Positions 1 through 11,400 of a stretch of 64,000 nucleotides of DNA are shown one piece after another; the stretch's first letter is position 1, and each line of letters begins with the position of its first letter. A program made the position numbers and the translations under genes. The stretch is from Ophiura sarsii (Eukaryota; Echinodermata; Ophiuroidea; Amphilepidida; Ophiuridae): assembly GCA_035610835.1 (NCBI GenBank), contig CM069459.1:30292366-30356365 (forward strand), given 5' to 3'. The notes beneath the pieces were generated by a model. The model saw only the letters and a program-made list of their open reading frames with translations, made no database searches and was not told the origin of the DNA.

Positions 1-285
1 TCATACTCATACTCAAATTCGTTAAATAATATGATGTTAATGTTAATACCCGATTTTTGTGTGATAAATACAGCTCAAAACAGTCCACACCCAAAATGGT
101 TTAAAGTTGTTGTTGTTGGTCGATAACTGGAATATTTTCGTCTATCAAACTGTTCTAACTTAATGTATTGTGTTGATTCTCTTACCATGTTTACCTGTTA
201 ACCAAAGTGTTAATACATTTTGACACATCTATATTATCATGTATCAAGCTACTCGATTTAAATTGTTTCTTTATCGTTATTTCAG
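1..285 (+). other. 5' flank / intron of the mucin-lectin gene
   Basis: A+T-rich sequence with no exon that I can support. It ends in a pyrimidine-rich stretch and a TTTCAG acceptor at 280-285, so it is the 3' part of an intron. The exon or exons coding the start Met and signal peptide should lie left of the window. Confidence 0.6.
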
Positions 286-2495
286 TGTCTGAGTATTCTA
301 CAACTGATCGCGGGCCCGTCTTAAAATCAATGCTTTCACAGATGACCAATGTACCAGATACAACGTCAAACACAGAGAGTACTTTGCGAGTGACACATTA
401 TTGGTCCTCTCCAACTAGTTCTCGAGAAGTACCTTCCAACTCGACCAATCAGGAAAGCAATACTTCGATAGCAACATCTCTGTCAACCGGACCACGTTCC
501 GTTATGACGTCATCACCTCTTGCATCAACACAAACTGCATCGACGGCATCACCCCTTACATCTAGAGGTGTCCTAACAACGTTGAGGACGCTATTTTCGA
601 CGGTCAGAACTTCATCTGCTGCAACATCAAAGGAAGCGGTTACTACCCACGGGGTGGCAACCACTAATACAGACGATGGACTTTCTGACTACGAAGCGTA
701 TGAAAGTGCACCTTTTGAAAGCAGTGTAATGCTTCAATCAGAATTTGAAGACACCTCATTGCAACCGTCTGCTACTACCACTGAAAGTGACAACGATTCA
801 TCAACAGAGATATCGACGATGAATAAAGAGACAACAGATGTTGCGCCAACTGAAACTGAAAGCGCCGAAACATCTCCTACAGATGGTTCTACTTCACCAT
901 CTCATTCAAATCAACAAACGAGTACAGTTGGTTCAACTACAGTTGGTCACACTGTAACTAGTACCACTATCGCATCTTCTCCGGAAAGTTCTACTTCGCA
1001 ATCTAGGCTTGGGCAAGAGACTAGCAAAGATATGCCAACTGAAGTTGATGTCACTTCTTCAGGTACCCATATAGCCTATACATCTTCTTCGGATGGATCT
1101 ACTGCTCCATCTATGAATAGTGAACTAGAGTCTGTAAGAGTTACACAAACGGATGCTTTGCTTAGTAATCAGGTAACGACTCCCATGGCCTCTCTTGGAG
1201 ATAGTACACATGTACCTTTTATGACTTGGTTTAGCGAAAGCACTCATGTACCTCCTATGACTTCACTTCGAGAAGATACTGGTGTGCAAACCTCGACTTC
1301 ATATTTACCTTCTATGACTTCGTTTGGAGGTGAAACGGGTACACCTCCCGGGATTTCACCTGGAGATGGTACGGATGTACCTCCATCTACTTATGATGTA
1401 CCTCCCATGACTTCGATTGGAGGCGGTACAAATATACCTCCCGTGACTTCGATTGGAGGTGGTGCCAATGTACCTCCCGTGAATTCGACTGGAGGCGGTA
1501 CGAATGTTCCTCCCGTGACTTCGATTGGAGGCGGTACTAATGTACCACCCGTGACTTCAATTGGAGATGGCACCAATGTACCTCCCGTGACTTGGACTGG
1601 AGGCGGTACGAATGTTCCTCCCGTGACTTCGACTGGAGGCGGTATGAATGTACCTCCCGTGACTTCGACTGGCGGTGGTACTAATGTACCTCCCGTGACT
1701 TCGACTGGAGGCGGTACGAATGTTCCTCCCGTGACTTCGATTGGAGGCGGTACGAATGTTCCTCCCGTTACTTCGATTGGAGGCGGTACTAATGTACCAC
1801 CCGTTACTTCAATTGGAGGTGGCACCAATGTACCTCCCGTGACATCGACTGGAGGTGGTACGAATGTACCTCACGTGACTTCGACTGGAGGCGGTACGAA
1901 TGTTCCTCCTGTGACTTCGACGGGAGGCGGTACGAATGTACCTCCCGTGACTTCGACTGGAGGTGGTACTAATGTACCTCCCGTGACTTCGACTGTAGGC
2001 GGTACGAATGTTCCTCCAATGACTTCGATTAGAGGTAATACTAATTTACCTCCCATGACGACTTCGACTGGAGGTGGTACCAATATACCTTCCGTGACTT
2101 CGATTGGAGACAGTACGAATGTTCCTCTCATGACTTCAATTCCAGTAAGTACTAATGTACCTCCCGTGACTTCGACTGTAGGCGGTACGAATGTTCCTCC
2201 AATGACTTCGATTAGAGGTAATACTAATTTACCTCCCATGACGACTTCGACTGGAGGTGGTACCAATATACCTTCCGTGACTTCGATTGGAGACAGTACG
2301 AATGTTCCTCTCATGACTTCAATTCCAGTAAGTACCAATGCACCTGTCACGCCCGAGGGACAATGTGTCGTTGGAAACAAGGTGGGAAAGCGATGCTACC
2401 TTTTCGTTGACGATTATCAGACATGGTTTGAGGCCAACAATTACTGTGCTCTTCTGGGAGGTCATCTAGCTACAATCCATGATCAGACAACTCAG
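286..2495 (+). CDS. Exon: mucin-like region, tandem repeats, start of lectin domain 1
   Basis: Acceptor TTTCAG ends at 285; donor CTCAG|GTAATT is at 2495/2496. It codes a long Ser/Thr-rich stretch typical of O-glycosylated mucin regions, then the 36-bp repeat array, then the first third of a C-type lectin fold (CVVGNKVGKRCYLF, later ALLGGHLATIHDQ). The open frame extends upstream to an ATG at 207, but that ATG lies in the intron side of a good acceptor, so I do not take it as the start. Confidence 0.88.
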
Positions 2496-5400
2496 GTAAT
2501 TCACTAATGAAATCTTCCTCTTTTGTTCAAACTCTTATTATGAGCACATTCCGCTCTCTATTACATAAGCCATTTTAATGAGCCTCACTGTCTACGATGT
2601 CCATAAGTTTCAAAACTATATTTCTGTGTTGATATACAAGCAATCATGATACTATAATATTATTGTACTAGATCTTCCGATCACTAGTCTATAGGCTAAA
2701 TAAATTCAATTCTGATCTTGCTAGACACATCATAAGAGACAAGGTGCCAGAGGCGTAGTTAGGGGATGGCAAGGATGGCAATTGACAGGGATGGCACTTG
2801 TCATTGGCGCCACCCGAAGAGGGGGCACCACTGAGCCGTTTGTATAAAACATCACTCTGAGCACATCATAGATTAATCTGTATCAGTGAAAGCTATGAAG
2901 GTGTTGTTGTAATTGATAAATGACTACCTCTACTAACAGCAGTACCATATTCGGCCTTGGATCCACCATGTGCGAGGAAAGCCTCGATTCCGACTTCATT
3001 TCACAATGGCTCACTGCATGACCAGTCATATTGTGCAGATAGAGAGTCGAACTAGTTACATCATAGCGGAATATAGGTCCATTAAATGCGGTACCAGTTC
3101 GGGCTCTCCTCGCAAATGGCGGACCGTGTTAAGGGCGAATAACCTCATGCTGATATTATGATAAAGTTAATATCTAAATGCGGGTGGCGCAGAGGTTGGA
3201 CAGGGGCGTAATTACTTAGGCGCTATTTTCCGTAGCTACGTTACTGCTAGGTCCACTAAGGTGGAAGAGCAAGCGTTTTTAAAGTTACTAAAATTCACAG
3301 CCGTAAATCATTTAAAGCGATTTGACATAATTAAGTTATATCCGTCGCACCTATATATTGCATACTGTTGCACTGTATTCCGTAAAAGATCATTTATTAA
3401 CTTTACCTGTGATGGGTATATTACATTCCAGGAAATCTGTTACAAATTATATTTGCTAACCTGATATTGATCCAAGTGATTGGCATTGTACTACATGCAT
3501 GTATAAGTTGTTCTGGGAGATGATTTAAACTAATGACCTTCCGTGCAATCGCCCTATAGGCCCTAACATGATTATAAAATTGTATTTACCTATTAGCTAT
3601 TTTCTTTTAAAATGTTATAACTTTTTTTTCTGGAATAAGTCGTACATTGAACCATCAATGTTGTGTGTATCTACTTCTCAGGATTTCTTGACTACTTACG
3701 GAGGCGCAACACGTTGGATTGGAGCTCTATATGTATTTGGGGATACGGCCGACACTAATAGATTTGAGCTAATCGACGGATCACCAATGGATTACGACAA
3801 CTGGTTTACTGATGTCAACAGTTTTACACCGGTTTCTCCATGGGAAATATGTATAGGTATGTTACGTGTAAACTGAGCCCCAAACAAAACTTATTATTTC
3901 TTATTATTTCTTTCCTCTGCATGCAAATTGCATTCAAGTATCCCTCACTAAGAACATGTCGGAAAAGGTGTGTTTTAGGTCCCATCAGATACTGGTATAT
4001 CAATATCGTTATCAATACTGGAACATAAAAGTTAGCAGTATCGCTCGATTTTACTGTTCCAGTATCGGGCGATACTGGTACGATTTTACTGTTCCAGTAT
4101 CTGGCGATACTGGTACACGTGCTACCCGTAGTGATATTTGTCCCAGTATTGGACGATACTGGTACATAATTGTGTTCCAGTATCGCCCGATACAGGACAT
4201 TTTATATGTGCCAGTCTCGGACGATAATGGATCACTGACTTTGTACCAGTATCAAACGATACTGTGTTACTGTGTGTTCCAGTATCGGACCATACTAGTA
4301 CAGAATATGGGGCCTATAGTTCACTTTTCCGACATGCAAATAGTCAAGAAATTGCCTCAATTGCAAAGAAGCAGAAAACAGGTTGCAAGGAACACAACAC
4401 AAAATGCAAAATGACCGACACACCTGGAAACCAAAATGTCGTGTCTGAGAGAGAATCTGTAAGGATGTTCTCCATCCTACCATGTTGACCTTCCTAAATG
4501 AATGCCCAGAGTTCTCATTATCATAAGATATTCCTTTGTGCTATTGTTTGTTTGGAAGATTCTAATTTAGGGGAATTCAGATACCACGCCTAAACAAATA
4601 TATGACATTCGATTCAGCAACTCGTCCCATTTGTATCCTTTTGCTTCTTTGTGATTGAGTCGATCGCTTAATGATTGACATGCATACCACGTGCGCCGGT
4701 GTACAAAACTACAAGGTGAGTCAAAACAATCACTGTAATTAATAGTGGAAAGAAACCATTTTGTTCTCAAGGCCAAGTTTATCTTTGAAACTTATTAAAC
4801 GTTGCAAGAATTAAATATTTGTTTCTAACTTTTTATTAAAATCGCCGCATTTGGCTTTGAAAACAAGATGACTTCTTTTCACTATTGCAGGTGTTTTTTG
4901 ACTCACCCTGTAGTGTAAATGTTTGTGCAGACTGGAGATGAAAGGAACCGACAATTTGGAACCCGGTAGTATATTTTAACGGAATAAATCGTATTGGAAA
5001 CTGGAAACCAATGCTTAGCAACAGGGATTCATTTATAGATAGATATAGATAGATGTCCTTGCAAAAACAGGTGATGCTTTGCAATTCAGTTTGTATACAT
5101 ATAAATAGGCCTAGGCAATACGATTGTTTAGTGCAAACGGAACACAACGCCGAGTGCTTGAAGTTTCGGTTTGATGCAAAACCTACAAAAAGTACAAAAT
5201 AGATTTGAAATCTAAATTAAATAAATGAACTGATTATTACAGCGCAATGACGTAGCTGAAATTTACATACGACTTTCGCAAGACGTCAGGAGATGATGAG
5301 ATGACCCGCTATTCAGGATATGTGACCTTTTCAAAACGAACTTTTAAAATAGGGTCACATGGTTTCGGACATGTCGGAAGTTGATTAAAAATCTAGACTC

Positions 5401-8400
5401 TATATAGACTGGTTCCCCGCGTCCCTCTATATGGCCGCCATCTTTAAAAATGGCGGACTAAATCGGGTCTTTACATTTGAACACCCTCACCATGCTCACA
5501 GGGGCCGTGTGTAAAATAGGGAAGACATGAAGGAAATAGGGTCACATGGTTTCGGACATGTCGGAAGTTGATTACAAATCTAGACTCTATATAGACTGGT
5601 TCCCCGCGTCCCTCTATATGGCCGCCATCTTTAAAAATGGCGGACCAAATCGGGTCTTTACATTTGAACACCCCTCACCATGCTCACAGGGGCCGTGTGT
5701 AAAATAGGGAAGACATGAAGGATCCAGTCTAGACTCTTGTGTATACGTCAACAGGGATTCAAGTAAACCATGCATACAATGGTCACTGTCAAAACATCTA
5801 TTGGCAGATACCACGTGTTTGCACTAAGATTTTAAGATTGTCAATACAAAGTTTACAAAAGCTGTAAAATCGCAAATTCATCAAAATGTCCCTCAGTGTT
5901 TGTCCTCCAACATCCGATCAGTCAATATTGTCAGAAGAGGGCGGATCCTGTCTTTTTTCTGTGCATTTTTTCGACTAAGTTTCATCATATTTTTTCATAT
6001 GCCTGACGTTGAAATGGCATGGAATTTTGAAATATATCATTGCCTTTCACAGTGTTTATAATTTCAAACTTTCAAAAGTATTCATTATTAATTTTGATTT
6101 TTCAGCGATGGATCACAGCAGTGGTCTGTGGAAACCAAATATTTGTACTTTAAGAAGATACTTCACATGCGAGATGCCACTTGGTAAGATTTTTAATAAT
6201 TAAGCAAATTGAATTTGATCTTTGTTCTAAATAAAATAAAAGTTTATTACAAAGGAGTTGATAAGATGAGAGAAATAATCAGTTTTTATACAGCAATTCT
6301 GTACTTGTTTTCGGTCATTTGAAGTAGGCCATATGACAAGGTTTAAATATTTCCTTAAACATGGGTTTTGGTTTGCAGAAACATTTTACGGATATTATCT
6401 TTTGCAGAATACTAATTGGTTTTAAAGTCATATTAATTATGATGCGATCTTTTCCAAGTAATGCCTTCTATTCTGTCTTTGATTTTAAATTTACTTTTCT
6501 TGCAGATTTGCATTTTTGATCATAATTTGTAAATATCTTCTAAATTAGAGAGCGATACGATTCCTCATTACTTCAAAATCATGGATTGAATAGGTTGAAA
6601 TAAACTGTAGGTGTCTGATCCGACAACTTATTTTCTGAGTATTGTTTTCGTTCGTAAAATATAATTCCATGGTTTGACACCGTGCTAACGCCGTTTATTC
6701 CGGCTACGATCGCAACTAACTGTAGGCCTAACACAAGTGCATACAATTATATAAGTAGGGAATGCCTCATGGTGAAAATCTAAACAAATATGTTGAAAAT
6801 CCCTTAAATTGGAAACAGATTTCCATTATGAATTAGTAAAGTTCTGTGACAGTTTTTCAACGGAAAATACAGTCAACGCAGATTTTTGAGTCCAGGAAAG
6901 ACTTTTCGGATAAAGTTAAATTCCAATATAGGAGAGAAAATAATATGTGTAAGAAATTGAAAATATCACATAATATTTCTGATCTATCATTTTTTTTTCT
7001 GTAATGGCTAGTCAACCTCGTTTCATAATAAACATATTTTGAAATATTAATTGATACATTTGCAGATTTTAAGCCTGTGACTGAATTTTGTAATGCCGCT
7101 CATCGCATAACCACGTGGAGAAATGCATGTAAGTCTCACAACGAATTATATATTTCTTATAAAAGTTTGTATTATTTTCATTACCCATGCTTACTTTCAA
7201 GAATGGCTGAGGTAGGATAAAAGGTCAAGGAAATGCTTTCAAGACTTATCCTTTCTTTTTACTCTTGGACAAATGTAACCCTATATTTGGTATTAAAGTA
7301 AAGCTGAAACTATCCTCAGCATTAACTGATTAAAGAACAAATGTATAATAATATGACAGTGCATGGGTAAATATTGAATCAAAATTAATTTGAAAGATAA
7401 AAAAGAAACAAACAATTTTAGCATCAACATTCACCGAACCGTTCCCCTAAATATGTTGTTTCAGGGATTAGGTAAGATAACAAGCTTAACACTTTCCACG
7501 CGGCAGGCAGCTGCAGCCGACATTCCAAAATGTCACAAAATGTTTCAAATATGTCAAAATTATTGAATTAATTACCATATCTGGAATCACCATGAGAAAT
7601 GCATTAAAATAAGTACAAACATGAATAGTATTGGTTCACTAATCCATCAGATAGACCTTGACATTTGAGAAAGGTTTCTGATAAATCTGTTTTGTATTTG
7701 GTAGCCGCGTGGAAAGATAAGCAAAAAACGAATTTCAACCGATCTGTTGTCTTGACTGTGTTGCATGAGTAGCTGAGAACTAGGAAACAGCTTCCAATAT
7801 TTTCTACAAATGTGAGCGTGAAGCTACGCCATTTACGGCCCATCTGGCTTTCTTTCCTTCTCAATTTTCTGGCCATATCTTCTTCGAGATACGATGGATA
7901 TTTCATCTCAACTAATCCGAATTTATGTATTTGGCATACAGCTGTCCAATACTATGAGTTCATCACCACGGTTAACAGTTGTTTCTTCGGTTTCACTACA
8001 ACTGGTGGCCTCTTCGGGGCAGAAGGAGGTTATATGAGTATTGATTTCCATGAAGCAAGATATCTCTGTGCCAAGTAAGTTAGAGCGAAAGTCACATTTT
8101 ATGCGCATTAGACTGTTATCATTGGGGTTTTTTCTCGAAATTGTATTGGCATTTTCAAAAACACTAATTTCGCGAGGATACGAATGGGATTTTCTTTTAA
8201 TTTGACCTCTAGATTAACAAAACACTTTCACCGTTGTACATTTTATTGTTAGCCTATTAAAAAATCTAATCAGATATCAATGACAACACGAGAAGTCACA
8301 CAAGAGCGCTAATTTGATGTTTGAATTTGACCTCTGTTACGCCAGTATCTGAGCTTCATCTTCAGAAAGGAAGGGTTACTCACATAAAGATCGCCGTGGA

Positions 8401-11400
8401 AAAGTTGATTCTAACTAATTGATTGACGCTGTTCCGACTATACGAATTACTTGACAGACCTCGAACTCAGAGTATTCTCATAAAATACCCTACAAATGTA
8501 GTCCCAACTACTGTCAATGCGCCTAATGCTGAAAACATACTCAGGTCGCTTTGCGATTAAATCGCTCCTATGACGAGTTTTACGTCATATAAAAAACCCC
8601 GATACATCGATCAAGAGATCGCTTGACTGGAAACGACCAGTCGCCACCAGTTGACTTCAGTTCAACTCGAAAGATCGGTCGCTCATGACGTAATGAACAC
8701 CATACTTTTTCAACCAATGGGGGGGGGGGGGGGGGGGGGGGGGGTATTTTGCTTCGAAATTAGCATAACCAATCAGCAGCAATTATCCCGGTTTGATGTC
8801 GTCTGCGTGTTCGGGAAATACCTGCGACTACCGGCGATTTAGTAGCTCGATGCGACTTTTGGTCGCACCGAGATACTTTTGAGCTAGCGAGTACTACGCG
8901 ACCTGTTGCGACCAGCGACCGGCTAGTATGTTTTCAGCATTAGGAAGCACTGCAAAACTAGTACGTATGGCTCATTGCGTATCAATGACTTGTACGTAAG
9001 ACTTATACGATAATCACCAAAGTAATATTATGCATCAACATACGTACAAGCCATTTTCAAAATTGAACCAATGCAAATATTTCAAAATAAATATGGAAAT
9101 ATTTACATTGGTTTTGCTTCAATTTTCTGTGGTATATTTGTACGTTGGTGATGTCAATGATTAAGTCTTACGTACGCGTACAAGTCATTTATACATATAT
9201 TGAGATATACGTATAAGTTTTACAGTGAGCTTTAGTTCTCCTATAGGTGCAAATGCGTCTAAAAAGTGCTCAACAATAGAAAGTCATACACTTCAGGCCC
9301 GTCAGATGGGGGGGGGCGACGGTTGCGAACGCCCCCCCTTTTGAAACTTTTTTTTTTTTTTTTTTTTTAAGGTAAAAATTGCGTTTTTCTTAGTTTCAAA
9401 TATCAATGATAGTAAAACTACTCATATAACATTGACTACAGTGCTTTTGGACTGCGAAATTGTGTGTCCGTGCGAAATTTTTTGACGTGCGAAATTTTTT
9501 GACTTCTACAACGCCGCGTGAAACTAACGGCGCATTGATCACGGCGTGAATATGCTCATGTTTAATATTCCCAAGTTTATCAGCGCACACTTTTGGAACT
9601 GTATTTTTTCCAGTCTTTACATTTTAGCACCCTCGCAGGGGCCGTGTGTAAAATAGGGAAGACATGAGGATCTAGCCTAACAGCTGCACTTCCGTGTTTA
9701 CGCTTAAAACGCGGTCGTAAAAAAAAAGTTCTTTGCAGCCGACTATAATTATAGCGCGTTGTAGTTACACAAATGTAGGTGTAAGTATTCAAAATTAACC
9801 ATACCTTTTGGTGGTAAAGCCGACTATCTGCGGCAAAAAAGGCACCGTAAAATCTCTGTTATCTCATTTCAACTGATGATAACCGCCACCCCTTTTGATT
9901 TTGTACATTTTACAGACATGGTGGTATTGTTGCAACGCTTTCATACGAAGGGGACGCTCTTCTTGATACTATTTTACCATTTTCGAGACAAATATGGTTA
10001 GGTATGTATTATATCATATGCAACTCTCTAAATGGAAAGAAAGTGAAAAATTCGCACTTTTTACAGTTTAAGTTTGATTGGTCACTCCAATAGAGTAGAT
10101 TGAAAACCATAGCCGGGCTGTAGCCGCATACTGGCTTGATCTGCATCGACGTTTTAACTCTTTCCGTGAGGCAGGCGTCTGCAGACGACATTCCAAAATA
10201 TCACAAAATTATTAAATTTAATTACCATATTTGGAATCACCATGAGAAATACATTGAGATAAATACAAACATGCCTAGTATTGGTTCACTAATCCTTGAG
10301 ATAGACCTTAAATTTTGAAAAACAGTTTTGTATATAGGGTGAAACCAATTATAGCCGCATGGTGTTTTAACACATGTCAACCAACCCGTTGGAGGTGGTG
10401 GGTTAAGCGCTCCGAAAAAGTGCTATCTAATTCGATTGGAGTGATTGAAATATCAGTCTAAAAGAGTAATTTTGGAAATTATTTGGATCAACTTCATCAA
10501 GAGTCGTCCAAACACGTCACACAGTCTTTGAGAGACTATAATTATACACGGGTCGATAAACATTTATTTGGTCTTTCCCAAGAGATGGCCATCGGATCGC
10601 TGAGCATTCGAAATTCTACCGAGTGTCACCATAGGAGCCGTCACACTTACTCTTTTACATATTATTCACTCCAAAAGAGTGCATACATTCACTCCTTAAC
10701 GATTACTGGGAAAAATATTATTTTCACAGTCTTCCGTAGTTGTGACCTTCTCTAATTTGGGATCTAACTCTACTGGGACTTGGGAATATTTTAATCTACG
10801 TGGTCTTTCTTACTTTTAAGTATAGGGGTTAATACACGATATCGCTCCCCATGTCTTTCACGGGCACATATTTTGTTTGATAATGTTGAAACCTGTTGGA
10901 AAATGCGCAAATATTTTCAGTTCTTAGACTAAAATGGTATAGAAAAACATTCCTGTAGCCAGTCTAGTCTTGTGTGAAAAATTGAACTTATATTCAAGCT
11001 TAAATTGATAAAACATTGAAGTAATTGGCGCAAGCGCACCCCCACCCCTCCCCGCTTGCGCCGCCGATGTTTACATTGCACTGCTCCCAACGCTACCTCT
11101 TCCATCTGCATGAGGGTGAGGGGGGTGTGGTCTGTAGTTAGTTCAAAGCATGAAGCTAGTATATTCAACAAAGGCACCAAACTAACCCTCTTCCTGCTAA
11201 TTGTCCATTATTGTAGGTTATTCCAGCTGCAGCGGCTGCGGCGCAGGTGACAACTATCTCTTACCCGATGATAGGAATTCGGTTCAAAATGTCGACACGT
11301 TCCCACGCAATGGAAACTATGACGATGCTGATCCCTTATGCTGCGTACGGGATGACTTTGGTGTTAATGCAATAAAGTATTGCAATCAAAGACTGGATGG

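Larger units (their letters stand above)
3857..6105 (+). other. Intron 2 of the lectin gene
   Basis: GT at 3857 and AG at 6104-6105. It holds the palindromic CCAGTATC/GATACTGG cluster (4050-4305), a TA-flanked MITE (4710-4913) and a 187-bp tandem duplication (5349-5722). The rest is A+T-rich with nothing recognised. Confidence 0.75.
8075..9915 (+). other. Intron 5 of the lectin gene
   Basis: GT..AG intron filled mainly by a foldback element with a 26-G run (8522-8944), a second inverted-repeat element (8948-9227) and part of the GTGCGAAATTTTTTGAC cassette (about 9298-9520). Confidence 0.7.

Noticed and set aside
207..285. ATG at 207 as the start of the mucin-lectin protein
   Set aside because: It lies upstream of a good acceptor (TTTCAG at 285) in A+T-rich sequence, and the peptide it would add is not a convincing signal peptide. 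The exon more likely starts at 286.
1391..2380. Open frames on the minus strand across the mucin repeat
   Set aside because: They mirror the 36-bp unit, which lacks stops in more than one frame; no exon signals.
3956..4414. 152-codon frame over the palindrome cluster
   Set aside because: It follows the repeated CCAGTATC words and has no similarity or splice support.
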